The notes beneath the pieces are model-generated. The model was given only the letters and a program-made list of their open reading frames with translations. It made no database searches and was not told where the DNA came from. The translations under genes were made by a program, and so were the position numbers. 60,454 bases of DNA from Candidatus Peribacteria bacterium (GTDB taxonomy: Bacteria; Patescibacteriota; Gracilibacteria; UBA1369; LOWO2-01-FULL-3), in NCBI GenBank assembly GCA_943356465.1, contig CALREX010000006.1, positions 1 to 60,454 of the forward strand, in the 5' to 3' direction. Within the stretch, counting starts at the first letter, position 1; every line of letters begins with the position of its first letter. This document shows positions 35,587 through 46,538 of the stretch, one piece after another.

Positions 35587-38322
35587 GTGGCGGCAAAAAA
35601 ATTTAAATATAAAACGATGACTCCTAGAAAGAAAAACGATCAAATAAATAACGAAAACGAAGAGAATCAAGACAAAAAGAAAAAGAAGAAAACTCCTAAA
35701 GAAGAGACAGAAAACGAACAGGAACTAGACCTCGAAGAAGAAGGTCTTGATGACGGCGAAGGAGATGAACAAGTAGGTGGATATACAAAAGAGGAAGAAG
35801 TCGAGCAAAAATTATTCACAGGAGGGAATGTTCATCCTACAAACATCTCAACAGAGATGGAAACGTCATATCTGGAATATGCCATGAGCGTTATCGTTTC
35901 ACGCGCACTTCCGGACGTAAGAGACGGACTTAAGCCTGTACACAGACGTATTTTGTTCGCCATGAATGAAATTGGACTAAAATCCTCAGGTGGATTCAGA
36001 AAATCAGCAGCGGTTGTGGGAGAAGTGTTAGCTAAATACCATCCACACGGAGACAGTGCCGTATACGATTCAATGGTAAGAATGGCGCAAGATTTTGCCA
36101 TGAGATACACGCTCGTAAGAGGACAGGGAAACTTTGGTTCCATCGATGGAGACTCAGCAGCCGCAATGAGGTACACAGAGGCAAAATTGGAAAAAATTAC
36201 AGATGAAATGCTTCAAGACATCGATAAAGAAACTGTTTCATTTAGAGATAATTATGACGGAAGACACCAAGAACCAACAGTTCTTCCATCAAAGCTGCCA
36301 CAATTGCTTTTAAACGGTTCTACAGGTATCGCAGTCGGAATGGCAACATCCATTCCACCGCATAATTTAGGCGAGCTCGTAGACGCATTGATGCATCTTT
36401 CAAAAAATCCGGAATGTACAATCGAAGAGTTGATGCAATTCATAAAAGGACCTGATTTCCCGACAGGAGGTCTAATTTACAATATTGAAGACATAAAAAG
36501 AGCATACATGACAGGTCGTGGAGGAATGGTCGTAAGAGCAAAAACAGATATCGTAGAGAAAAAAGGAGGAAAGTACGCAATCATCGTCACAGAAATCCCC
36601 TACCAAGTAAACAAATCAAACCTGGTCAGCAAAATGGCGGAATTGGTAAGAGACAAAAAAATAGTTGGAATTTCAGACATCAGAGATGAATCAAACAAAG
36701 ACGGAATTCGTGTAGTTATAGAGCTAAAGAAAGATTCTTTCCCAAGAAAAATACTAAATCAATTATTCAAATACACACAGCTACAATCATCATTCAACAT
36801 GAATATGATTGCTCTAGTTGATGAGATTCAACCGCATCTTTTGGATTTGAAACAAGTTCTTGAGTATTTTATTACTCATAGAAAATTGATGATCACAAAA
36901 AGGACGGAATATGATCTGAAAATTGCAAAAGCTCGTGCACATATTTTGGAAGGATTAAAAATCGCTCTCGACAACATCGACGCAGTAATTCAAACAATCA
37001 GAAAATCTCCAACAAAAGAAGAAGCACACACAGCATTGATAAAGAAATTCGAACTTTCGGATGAACAATCAAAAGCTATTTTGGAAATGAGACTCCAGAC
37101 TTTAGCAGGTCTTGAAAGACAGAAAATAGAAGATGAATTAGCTGAGAAAATGGCCTTAATAAGCAAACTTGAAGCAATCCTTGCGGACGTCAAGAAAATC
37201 TTAAAAATAATGCAAGACGAACTTGCCGAAGTAAAAGAAAAATATTCAGATAAAAGAAGGACAGAGGTAATACCTCACGCTGTCGACAGCATTTCAAAGA
37301 AGGACACAATTCCAAACGAAGAAATGATTGTCATGCTAAGCCGCGAAAACTACATAAAGAGAATGCCGCCAAGTTCATTCAAGACACAAGGCCGCGGCGG
37401 AAAAGGCATAATCGGAGGAACAACAAAAGATGAAGATGAAATACGCGTAATCGTATACGGAACAAACCATGAAGAATTACTGTATTTCACAAATCGTGGA
37501 CGCGTTTTCAGGCTTCCCGTCTATGAAATCCCGCTTGGATCAAGAACAGCAAAAGGGCAAGCTATCGTAAATCTTCTTCAATTACAAGAAAATGAATATG
37601 TCACAGCAATTCTAAATAGTGGAGAAAAATTCACAGGAGAAGACCTGCTTATTGCAACGAAAAACGGAACAGTAAAGAAAACACCTGTCGCAGATTTCGC
37701 CAACGTTAGAAAAAGCGGGCTTATAGCGATAAAACTAAGAGACAACGACTCTCTTGAATGGGTAAAAGAAACTTCAAAAGGAGATGAAATCATCATCGTC
37801 ACAAAAAACGGAAAATCCATAAGATTCCACGAAGATGATGCGCGTCCTATGGGAAGAGCTTCAATCGGAGTAAGAGGAATCAAGATAAAAACAGACGATG
37901 AAGTTGTAGAAATGAATGTAATAAAAGACAAAGAAAACGCACAACTTCTAGTAGTAATGGAAAACGGACTTGGAAAAATGACATCAGTAAAAAATTATAG
38001 GACACAGACACGTGGAGGAACAGGAGTGAAAACAGCAAACATAACGCCAAAAACAGGAAAAGTCATAGGAGCAAAAATTCTAGACAAAGACTTGGATGCA
38101 GATTTAATAATCGCTTCTAAGGTCGGACAAATCATAAGGCTTAACATAAAAAACATTCCTTCTCAAGGAAGAGCAACACAAGGAGTTTACCTCATGAGAA
38201 TGCATGAAAATGACAAAGTAGCATCAATCTCATTGATAGAAAACATAGCTCCGTCAAAAGAAGTCAAAGAAGGAGAAAACGTCGAAGAACAAACAAAAAT
38301 CGCAGTAGAGGAAGAAAAATAA
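35587..38322 (+). CDS. gyrA: DNA gyrase subunit A
   Basis: This 911-aa subunit carries the DNA cleavage domain with the active Tyr in [11 protein letters not shown] (about 200). The quinolone-site region [12 protein letters not shown] keeps the sensitive-type Ser and Asp. The C-terminal beta-pinwheel includes the GyrA-box-like segment QGRGGKGI. Unusually, about 75 highly charged residues ([20 protein letters not shown] and then Glu-rich) precede the normal start near [14 protein letters not shown]. The call uses GTG 35587, 5 nt after a TATGCT; ATG 35617 is an alternative start. The downstream surface-protein gene follows after 12 nt. Confidence 0.96.
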   Translation: MAAKKFKYKTMTPRKKNDQINNENEENQDKKKKKKTPKEETENEQELDLEEEGLDDGEGDEQVGGYTKEEEVEQKLFTGGNVHPTNISTEMETSYLEYAMSVIVSRALPDVRDGLKPVHRRILFAMNEIGLKSSGGFRKSAAVVGEVLAKYHPHGDSAVYDSMVRMAQDFAMRYTLVRGQGNFGSIDGDSAAAMRYTEAKLEKITDEMLQDIDKETVSFRDNYDGRHQEPTVLPSKLPQLLLNGSTGIAVGMATSIPPHNLGELVDALMHLSKNPECTIEELMQFIKGPDFPTGGLIYNIEDIKRAYMTGRGGMVVRAKTDIVEKKGGKYAIIVTEIPYQVNKSNLVSKMAELVRDKKIVGISDIRDESNKDGIRVVIELKKDSFPRKILNQLFKYTQLQSSFNMNMIALVDEIQPHLLDLKQVLEYFITHRKLMITKRTEYDLKIAKARAHILEGLKIALDNIDAVIQTIRKSPTKEEAHTALIKKFELSDEQSKAILEMRLQTLAGLERQKIEDELAEKMALISKLEAILADVKKILKIMQDELAEVKEKYSDKRRTEVIPHAVDSISKKDTIPNEEMIVMLSRENYIKRMPPSSFKTQGRGGKGIIGGTTKDEDEIRVIVYGTNHEELLYFTNRGRVFRLPVYEIPLGSRTAKGQAIVNLLQLQENEYVTAILNSGEKFTGEDLLIATKNGTVKKTPVADFANVRKSGLIAIKLRDNDSLEWVKETSKGDEIIIVTKNGKSIRFHEDDARPMGRASIGVRGIKIKTDDEVVEMNVIKDKENAQLLVVMENGLGKMTSVKNYRTQTRGGTGVKTANITPKTGKVIGAKILDKDLDADLIIASKVGQIIRLNIKNIPSQGRATQGVYLMRMHENDKVASISLIENIAPSKEVKEGENVEEQTKIAVEEEK

Positions 38323-38334
38323 CCTAATCCTACT

Positions 38335-39693
38335 TTGGGAAAAATTGCACAAATTTTTGCAATAACAGTTTTATCACTTGCATTTCCTTTGACGGCTTTT
38401 GCCGCATACACAGGAGATATTTCCATAAATTCAAAAGATATAAGATTTTCTTCCGATACATTTATGGAAGGGAAAACCATAAGGATATATGCAACAGCTA
38501 TCAATCAAAGCAATCTTGATTTACTAGGTGTGGTGAGATTTTACGCAAATGGAAACCAAATCGGCGGCGATCAGGCAATTTCAATTTTCAGACATAAAAC
38601 AGACGATATATTCATGGATTTCGTCCCTTTAAATTATGGCGAAGTAAAAATAGCAGTGAAAATTTTTCCATGGGAGCCAGACATAGACGACCCAAGTAAC
38701 AACTGGATCGTTGATTATATAAACATAGTCCAAGACTCAGACCACGACGGGATTCCAAATTCAATAGATACAGACATGGACGGCGACAATGTTCCAAACG
38801 AAAAAGATGCTTTTCCTCTAGACCCAAAAGAATGGCTGGACACTGATGGTGACGGGAAAGGAAACAATGTAGACACAGACGACGACAACGATGGTGTACC
38901 TGATACATTAGACGAAATGCCTCTCGACCCAAATGAAACATTAGACACAGATCACGATGGAATAGGAAATAATGCAGACACAGATGATGACGGAGACGGA
39001 CTTTCGGATGCAGAAGAATTGAAACTTGGAACAAATCCTTTAAAAGCCGATACAGATGGAGACGGAGTAAACGACAAAACAGACGCATTTCCATTAAATC
39101 CAAAAGAACAACTCGACACAGATCATGATGGAATAGGGAATAATACAGACACAGATGACGATAACGATGGTATTCCAGACAAATCAGATCCATTTCCATT
39201 AAATAATCCACCTATTCCTAACGTAACAAATGACACACCAATCGTCGACTTAAACGGAAAAATCACATTCGATGCTTCACCATCCTACGACAAAGATGGA
39301 GATATCACATCCTATATGTGGGAAATAATAGAAACTCCTGATTCCGCTAACAACAATCCATCTCCATCTACAACACAACAAGAAAATCAAAAAATATCCA
39401 CAGAAACTCAAACCTCAACCTTAACACTAAACCAAACACCCAATCAGCAGAAATCCACAATAAAAGAAGGAAAATCAGTATCATATAATTTCAATGAACC
39501 TGGGAAATACAAAGTCAGACTCAAAGTAAAAGACAATTCAGGAGAATTCGCAAACAAAGATTTTTATGTAGACGTAATCAGAATAACTACGTATAAACAA
39601 ATAGCACTTACAATTATTTCAATTTTACTTGCAATAATAATTATTCTAAAGTATATTACCGGCACAAAAAATCAAAAAGATCATAATTCTTGA
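38335..39693 (+). CDS. Surface protein with thrombospondin type 3 repeats and PKD-like domain
   Basis: A TTG start gives a clean signal peptide ([20 protein letters not shown] ending AFA). Residues about 25-130 form a CARDB-like Ig domain ([21 protein letters not shown]). Residues about 135-300 are Asp-rich TSP3-type calcium repeats ([20 protein letters not shown]). About 300-415 is PKD-like with a Ser/Thr/Gln-rich insert. A single C-terminal helix (about 420-442) anchors it with a short basic tail. The exported part should bind Ca2+ and be rigid. It is co-transcribed with gyrA by spacing, and its function is unknown. Confidence 0.85.
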   Translation: MGKIAQIFAITVLSLAFPLTAFAAYTGDISINSKDIRFSSDTFMEGKTIRIYATAINQSNLDLLGVVRFYANGNQIGGDQAISIFRHKTDDIFMDFVPLNYGEVKIAVKIFPWEPDIDDPSNNWIVDYINIVQDSDHDGIPNSIDTDMDGDNVPNEKDAFPLDPKEWLDTDGDGKGNNVDTDDDNDGVPDTLDEMPLDPNETLDTDHDGIGNNADTDDDGDGLSDAEELKLGTNPLKADTDGDGVNDKTDAFPLNPKEQLDTDHDGIGNNTDTDDDNDGIPDKSDPFPLNNPPIPNVTNDTPIVDLNGKITFDASPSYDKDGDITSYMWEIIETPDSANNNPSPSTTQQENQKISTETQTSTLTLNQTPNQQKSTIKEGKSVSYNFNEPGKYKVRLKVKDNSGEFANKDFYVDVIRITTYKQIALTIISILLAIIIILKYITGTKNQKDHNS

Positions 39694-39703
39694 AACTAAG
39701 TAT

Positions 39704-40006
39704 ATGAAAGCTGAAATACACCCAAATTATAAGAAAGTAACATTTAAATGCGCTTGTGGAGGAGAATTCATAGCAGGCTCAACAATGGAAAAAGACGAAT
39801 TTCATACTGAAATTTGTTCTAACTGTCACCCATTCTTCACAGGTAAACAAAAACTTGTTGATACTTCAGGACGTGTTGATAGATTCGTAGCAAAGATGAA
39901 AAAAGCACAAGATACTGCCTCAAAGAAAGTAAAAAAAGTGGCAAAAGGCAAAGCTGAAGAAATCGCACAAGAAACAGCAGAAGAGGGCGAGAGTGTAGAA
40001 GGCTAA
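39704..40006 (+). CDS. rpmE: Ribosomal protein bL31 (zinc-binding type)
   Basis: This 100-aa protein starts with the bL31 core [20 protein letters not shown], has the second Cys pair in [13 protein letters not shown] and the ending typical of the core, DTSGRVDRF (about 55-63). The four Cys make it the zinc-binding (C+) type. A tail of about 35 residues (Lys-rich then Glu-rich) extends beyond the usual length of about 70. Confidence 0.95.
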   Translation: MKAEIHPNYKKVTFKCACGGEFIAGSTMEKDEFHTEICSNCHPFFTGKQKLVDTSGRVDRFVAKMKKAQDTASKKVKKVAKGKAEEIAQETAEEGESVEG

Positions 40007-40024
40007 TTTTTATTCATACGATTC

Positions 40025-41119
40025 ATGAACAAAAATAATGAAATTTCCGGAGATACATACGGAAAGGTCTTTGTCATAACAACATGGGGAACATCACACG
40101 GCCCGGAAATGGGAGTACACATCAACGGATGCCCAAAGGGACTAAAAATAAACCAAAAAGACATACAAAAAGAGGTGGATCGGAGAAAACCAAAAGATCC
40201 AAAAATTTCGACTACAAGAATGGAAAAAGATGAAGTTTTGATCAAATCCGGCATAAAAAATGACAAAACAGACGGAAAAACCATAACTTTAATAGTAAAA
40301 AACGAAAACACACGTCCACAAGATTACAAAAATATATCAAATGCCTTCAGACCGGGACATTCAGACGTCGCATATTTTATCAAATATGGAAATAGCAAAA
40401 AAAATACAATAGCACACGAAACAGGAGGCGGAAGGGCTTCAGGAAGAGAAACAGTTTCAAGAGTAATGGCGGGAGCGATAGCAAAAACAATCTTAATGAA
40501 AGAAAACAAAACAGAAATCTTCGGATACACAATACAGATCGGCAACGTCAAAGCAAAAAATTTCGACAAAAATTTTATAGAAGAAAATCCACTACGAACT
40601 GCGGATAAATCGGCATTTCCAAAAATGATGAAAATAGTAGAAAATGCACGAAAAATAGGAGACTCTGTCGGTGGAATCATAGAAATTATCATAAAAAATC
40701 CACCAAAAGGCCTCGGAGAACCTGTTTTTGATAAATTAGATGCTGAACTCTCAAAAGCATTAATGTCAATCGGCGCAGTAAAAGGAATAGAAATAGGTGC
40801 AGGATTTGAGTCTGCAAAACGAAATGGAAGCCAAAACAACGATCAAATGGAAATAAAAAACAGAGAAATTCACTTCTTATCAAACAACGCTGGCGGAATC
40901 CTAGGCGGAATTTCTACAGGCGAAGATATAATTATACGACTTGCAATAAAGCCGGTCCCTTCAATAGCAAAATTACAAAAAACAATCACAAAAGATCTAA
41001 AAAATACAGAAATTCAAGTTCTCGGCCGTCACGATTGCTGTCTTGCACCTCGCATAATTCCAGTAGCAGAAGCCATGTGTGCAATCGTACTTACAGATAT
41101 GCTGCTGAGACAGCAATAA
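40025..41119 (+). CDS. aroC: Chorismate synthase
   Basis: This 364-aa FMN-dependent enzyme makes chorismate from EPSP, the last common step of aromatic synthesis. It has the N-terminal GDTYGKVFVITTWGTSHGP (usually TxGESHG, here GTSHG), RPGHSDVAYFIKYG, GGGRASGRETVSRV and the C-terminal GRHDCCLAPR. It lies 22 kb from the rest of the pathway, behind rpmE, so it escapes the aro attenuator seen at 17862-17930. Spacing to rpmE is 18 nt. Confidence 0.95.
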   Translation: MNKNNEISGDTYGKVFVITTWGTSHGPEMGVHINGCPKGLKINQKDIQKEVDRRKPKDPKISTTRMEKDEVLIKSGIKNDKTDGKTITLIVKNENTRPQDYKNISNAFRPGHSDVAYFIKYGNSKKNTIAHETGGGRASGRETVSRVMAGAIAKTILMKENKTEIFGYTIQIGNVKAKNFDKNFIEENPLRTADKSAFPKMMKIVENARKIGDSVGGIIEIIIKNPPKGLGEPVFDKLDAELSKALMSIGAVKGIEIGAGFESAKRNGSQNNDQMEIKNREIHFLSNNAGGILGGISTGEDIIIRLAIKPVPSIAKLQKTITKDLKNTEIQVLGRHDCCLAPRIIPVAEAMCAIVLTDMLLRQQ

Positions 41120-41151
41120 CAATTACAAGAGCAAAAAGATAGAAACAAGGT

Positions 41152-41210
41152 TTGCTGTTTTTGCATTTTTGTGATAAAATATCCGGATTTAGAAACGTGC
41201 AAAAAGCACG
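41152..41210 (+). promoter_or_regulatory. Deacetylase-gene promoter and 5' UTR hairpin
   Basis: -35 TTGCTG (41152-41157), a 17-bp spacer and -10 TAAAAT (41175-41180). The 5' UTR holds a small perfect hairpin CGTGC-AAAAA-GCACG (41196-41210), followed by an A-rich stretch directly before the ATG. Confidence 0.55.
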
Positions 41211-41228
41211 AAAAAAACAAAAACAAAA

Positions 41229-42674
41229 ATGAAAAACAAAATTCTTGCCGTATTGGCAATAGGACTGATGAGTATCGTATTTTATTTTCAAACAAATCTT
41301 TCACAGAACTTGAAAACACAAGTTCTCATAAATATAAACGAACAAACAAATCCTCGTTCTAATAAAATACAAAACTACGATTATGCCGTAATTTCTCAAA
41401 CTCAAAATCTTATCAAACTTGACAGAAATGAGGAAAAAACACTCACAATAATTCTTCAAAATACAGGAAAAAATTCATGGGATCTTTCAAAAAATTCAGA
41501 AACTCCATTGTATATACAATCAATTTTCCCAAACGACACAAACAGCAATATATATGATGCAAAAGGCGAAAACTGGCAGTCCCCTACTCTATACAAAATA
41601 CAGGACGAAAACAAAAAAGAAGAAATAAAAACGAACGATACATTAACATTTCAATTTAGAATATCATCTCCAAAAAATCCGGGATATTACAAAGAAAAAT
41701 TCGGACTTTTGATTCAAAATAAAAAATTGATAAAGACAGAAACCTTGGATTTTGACGTACTAGTAAAAGGAGATTTTAGCAATTCATATTCATACGAATA
41801 TACAAATCCTATAATGAAAGATAACTATTTGGCAGACAAAGAAAAAAATATCCAAATCAAGCTAAAAAATACAGGAAAAACACCCTGGTACAATTCTGGG
41901 GATTACAAAACATATTTACAGGAAAATACAGCAAATACAGAGACGGAACTTTCAGAATATAAAGTAAATCCTGGCGAAGAAGGCACATTTTTAGTAAAAA
42001 CTTTAACACCATCAAATATAGGATCATACGAAAAACAATTCGTTTTCAAAATAAAAAATCTTATTTCATTCGATTCATCTCCAGTAAATTTTGAAATGAA
42101 TATCACAACAAAAAAAGTAGCCTTAACCTTTGACGACGGCTACGGAGAAATCGATCCATTCATAGACACATTAGATCAAAATAACGTAAAAGCCACATTT
42201 TTCATGCTTGGATGCGTCGCACAAAACCGTCCGGAGCAAATGAAAAGAATCGTAACAGACGGACATATGCTTGCGAATCACAGCTACAATCATCCGGATT
42301 TTCGTACACTTCCCGCAGATCAAGTCCTATGGCAAGTCGAAGAAACTCGCAACATAATGAAAAAAATCACAGGAGTAGACGTATTCCCCTATTTCAGATA
42401 TCCGTATGGAGCACACAATGCCTCCACAGACAGCCTAGTTGAAGGAAACGGCTGGAAACATATTTTTTGGACACAAAGCACAGGAGATTATCAACATCAC
42501 GAAGATAGCGCAGCAGGACGTCATCAAACATATTACTATGCAACATTAAACCCTCCAGACACTTCAATCGTACTGATGCACATTATAAGCAAATCCACAC
42601 TGGGAGCGCTTCCAGATGTAATAAAATGGTACAGAGAAAATAATTATGCATTCATAACAGTTGATGAATTATAG
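41229..42674 (+). CDS. Membrane-anchored polysaccharide deacetylase with two Ig-like domains
   Basis: This 481-aa protein has an N-terminal membrane helix (about 4-20), two related beta domains (about 50-175 and 195-285, each with an NTGKxxW motif: NTGKNSWDL and NTGKTPWYN) and a C-terminal NodB deacetylase domain (CE4, about 295-480). Deacetylase motifs are LTFDDGYGE (metal Asp), HSYNHPD (metal His pair) and YFRYPYGAHN. CE4 enzymes remove N-acetyl groups from peptidoglycan or surface glycans. It should act outside the membrane. No chitinase or lyase domain is present. Confidence 0.9.
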   Translation: MKNKILAVLAIGLMSIVFYFQTNLSQNLKTQVLININEQTNPRSNKIQNYDYAVISQTQNLIKLDRNEEKTLTIILQNTGKNSWDLSKNSETPLYIQSIFPNDTNSNIYDAKGENWQSPTLYKIQDENKKEEIKTNDTLTFQFRISSPKNPGYYKEKFGLLIQNKKLIKTETLDFDVLVKGDFSNSYSYEYTNPIMKDNYLADKEKNIQIKLKNTGKTPWYNSGDYKTYLQENTANTETELSEYKVNPGEEGTFLVKTLTPSNIGSYEKQFVFKIKNLISFDSSPVNFEMNITTKKVALTFDDGYGEIDPFIDTLDQNNVKATFFMLGCVAQNRPEQMKRIVTDGHMLANHSYNHPDFRTLPADQVLWQVEETRNIMKKITGVDVFPYFRYPYGAHNASTDSLVEGNGWKHIFWTQSTGDYQHHEDSAAGRHQTYYYATLNPPDTSIVLMHIISKSTLGALPDVIKWYRENNYAFITVDEL

Positions 42675-42689
42675 AATAGATGTTATAAT
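42661..42689 (+). promoter_or_regulatory. Promoter of the His-rich protein gene
   Basis: -35 TTGATG (42661-42666), a 17-bp spacer and a consensus -10 TATAAT (42684-42689). The -35 overlaps the last codons of the deacetylase gene. Confidence 0.7.
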
Positions 42690-42714
42690 GTGATACTGAT
42701 TAAACAAAAACCCT

Positions 42715-43452
42715 ATGTCAGATCACGGACATGCACCAGAGGCTCACGGACACGATGCTCACGCAACTCCGGCAGCAGATCACGGACACGATGCTCATGC
42801 ACCGGCAGCAGATCATGGACATGACGCACATGCCGCTCCGGCAGCACATGCAGATTCTCACGGAAGCGCGGGAAATCAGCTTGAGGCAATGCGTAATCAA
42901 ATAGACTCACAAAGAGCACAAATAGAAGGAAAAGTGGCACAAACAGCAAGTAAAGTTCACGGATTTTTGAGATTTGGCAAAGCCGGAGCTCCAGAAAGAC
43001 ACAATATATTAGTTGAACCAATTTATGCCGCAGGAGATATATTGGATGCAACAGCCGGAACAGCTGGAAGAAGAGTCTGGGAAATAGCTGAAACAACAGG
43101 AGCAGCAATCGGCTCAGCATTAAAGATAGGAATAAATCCAATTCTTCATCCACTAAACACATTAAAACATCCATTAAAATATATGGCGAATTTCGGAAGA
43201 ATATTCACAACTTCCATCGAAAATTACGCAAATATTTTTAATGCAATTCCAAGAAGCATTCAGGAAATATACGAACGAGGTATCGCTCGTCCATTACAAA
43301 GAACCTTGGAAAGATTTCCAGTTATAGGCAAAGGTATTGAAAAACTAAGAAGCGGACTAGGATGGTTAGCGGAACAACCTCGTAATTTCACAGAATTTAT
43401 TTCAAAACCGATCTACGGATTAGACGATTGGATGATGCATGCACAAGCATAA
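42715..43452 (+). CDS. His-rich repeat protein, 245 aa
   Basis: I do not recognise the family. The first 53 residues hold 13 His in near-perfect repeats of DHGHDAHAxPAA, encoded by a matching DNA repeat (42720-42860). A short coiled-coil-like helix (about 55-80) follows, then a region (about 95-240) rich in Gly/Ala and Ile/Leu helices with membrane-surface character but no clear signal peptide. The His tract should bind Zn, Ni or Cu ions. It has its own strong promoter and is monocistronic. Confidence 0.75.
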   Translation: MSDHGHAPEAHGHDAHATPAADHGHDAHAPAADHGHDAHAAPAAHADSHGSAGNQLEAMRNQIDSQRAQIEGKVAQTASKVHGFLRFGKAGAPERHNILVEPIYAAGDILDATAGTAGRRVWEIAETTGAAIGSALKIGINPILHPLNTLKHPLKYMANFGRIFTTSIENYANIFNAIPRSIQEIYERGIARPLQRTLERFPVIGKGIEKLRSGLGWLAEQPRNFTEFISKPIYGLDDWMMHAQA

Positions 43453-43486
43453 TTTTTAAATTCACAAAACGATAACAAACAAGTAG

Positions 43487-44827
<1,341 letters not shown>

Positions 44828-44831
<4 letters not shown>

Positions 44832-45400
44832 TTGCATACTTAAAAGGAAAAATCATAAAAAAAACTTCAAAAGGAATAATAATCGATACAGGAAATGTAG
44901 GATATTTCGTGAATGTTTTTAGAAATCTTTTGGCAGACATGGAGGAAAAAACAGAAACCGAAATTTTCGTTTACACAAACGTAAAAGAAGACGCAATTGA
45001 TCTTTATGGGTTCAAAACAGAAGATGAACTCGAATTTTTCACACAACTTATAAGTGTTAGCGGTATTGGCCCAAGAACCGCAGTAGAAGCCTTAAATACA
45101 CAAATAGACAAACTAAAATCAGCGATATTAAACGAAGACGAATCATTCATTACAAAAATTCCAGGGATAGGTGGCAAGACTGCAAAACGTCTTATTTTAG
45201 AGCTAAAAGACAAAGTGGAGATTTCAGATATATCAAATCTTTCACGCATTCACGGAAAAATTGAAGTAAATAAAGAAGTAATAGATGCACTCGCAAAACT
45301 CGGATATCAAAAATCAGAAATTTTGGAAGCATTAAAAGATCTTCCGAAAGAAATTTCTTCACCGGAAGAAATAATAAAATATTTTTTGAAACACGCCTAA
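44828..45400 (+). CDS. ruvA: Holliday junction branch-migration protein RuvA
   Basis: This 190-aa protein has the RuvA OB-fold N-domain (MIAYLKGKIIKKTSKGIIIDTGNVGYFVNV), helix-hairpin-helix motifs (VSGIGPRTAVEAL and IPGIGGKTAKRLILELKDK, about 78-125) and the C-terminal UBA-like domain that contacts RuvB (ALAKLGYQKSEILEALKDL). It binds four-way junctions and recruits the RuvB motor. ruvC is 5 kb downstream in another operon, and ruvB is not in the window. It starts by ATGA overlap with the preceding small gene. Confidence 0.95.
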
Positions 45401-45409
45401 ACAACAAAA

Positions 45410-46477
45410 ATGAAAAAACAAAAAAACCTTTCTTTCACATCTATTGTGACCGACAAATCAAATATAAAATACCTCTCAAACTTCACAGGATCAAACGGAA
45501 TTTTGCTTGTTACAAAGCAAGGAACATATCTCTTCACTGATTTCAGATATATAGAACGTGCAAAAAAATCTGTAAAAAAGGGAATACAAGTCATAGAACT
45601 TACAAAAGAAAATTGGCAAGGAATTTTAAAAAAAGAAAATACAAAAATCATTGGAATAGAAGAGGATAACTTAACAATATCAAGATTCAAAAAAATCAAA
45701 AAACTTTGCCAAATAAAAAATCAAAAAATAAAATTTCAAAACATTTCAGGATCTATAGAATCAAAACGTGAAATAAAATCTCCGCAAGAGATAAAAGACA
45801 TAATCAAAAGCCAAAGAATAAATGAAAAAGTATTCACAGTGATCAAGAAAATTATACAAGATTCTATCTCAGACAAAAGCCAAAAATCAAAACTTCCAAC
45901 AGAGACGGAATTAGCATGGAAAATTCGCGAATTAGGATATAAATTTGGGGCAGAAGACATGTCTTTCGACCCAATAATTGCTTTTGGAAAACATACCGCA
46001 ATCCCCCATCACAATCCAGACAAAACAAGACTTAAAAAAGGAGACATAATCATGGTCGACATGGGCATGAAATACAAAGGTTTTTGCTCTGACATGACAC
46101 GCATGATTTTTACAGCACCTCCAACAAAATTAGAAAAAGAAATTTACGAACTTGTTTTAAAAGCTCAAGAAAATGGAATAAAAAATATAAAAGCCGGAAT
46201 TACGGGGCACAAAGCAGACGCACTTTCTCGCGATATGATAGTAAAACAAGGATACGGTGAGAATTATGGCCATTCAGGTGGACACGGAGTCGGCCTGGAT
46301 ATCCACGAGCAACCATCATTGTCGAACAAATACAAAGAAAAAATACAAGAAAATTCAATAATAACAGTAGAACCTGGAATCTATCTCACAGGCAAATTCG
46401 GAGTTCGCATCGAAGACATGATTCTGGTAAAAAAAGAGAAATCTATAAATATCACAAAAATCACAAAGAAACTCTAA
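45410..46477 (+). CDS. pepP: Xaa-Pro aminopeptidase (M24B)
   Basis: This 355-aa metallopeptidase has a creatinase N-domain (about 1-125) and a pita-bread catalytic domain. Metal ligands are Asp in MVDMGMKYKGFCSDMTR (two Asp), His in GHGVGLDIHE, Glu in TVEPGIYL and Glu in GVRIEDM. It should remove the residue before proline from peptide N-termini in the cytoplasm. PepQ-type prolidase is an alternative. It lies 9 nt after ruvA. Confidence 0.9.
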   Translation: MKKQKNLSFTSIVTDKSNIKYLSNFTGSNGILLVTKQGTYLFTDFRYIERAKKSVKKGIQVIELTKENWQGILKKENTKIIGIEEDNLTISRFKKIKKLCQIKNQKIKFQNISGSIESKREIKSPQEIKDIIKSQRINEKVFTVIKKIIQDSISDKSQKSKLPTETELAWKIRELGYKFGAEDMSFDPIIAFGKHTAIPHHNPDKTRLKKGDIIMVDMGMKYKGFCSDMTRMIFTAPPTKLEKEIYELVLKAQENGIKNIKAGITGHKADALSRDMIVKQGYGENYGHSGGHGVGLDIHEQPSLSNKYKEKIQENSIITVEPGIYLTGKFGVRIEDMILVKKEKSINITKITKKL

Positions 46478-46486
46478 TACAATAGA

Positions 46487-46515
46487 TTGCTTTTTAGCCA
46501 TATTTAATATAAAAT
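46487..46515 (+). promoter_or_regulatory. glmS promoter
   Basis: -35 TTGCTT (46487-46492), a 17-bp spacer and -10 TAAAAT (46510-46515). No room or sequence for a glmS ribozyme is seen: the 5' UTR is only about 17 nt. Confidence 0.55.
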
Positions 46516-46538
46516 CAACAGGTTAAAAATTCAAATAT

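Noticed and set aside
42720-42860. CRISPR-like array
   Set aside because: The tandem DNA repeat is short, has no spacers, stays in frame and encodes the His-rich peptide repeat.
46516-46538. glmS ribozyme or riboswitch upstream of glmS
   Set aside because: The predicted 5' UTR is about 17 nt, far too short for the ribozyme.
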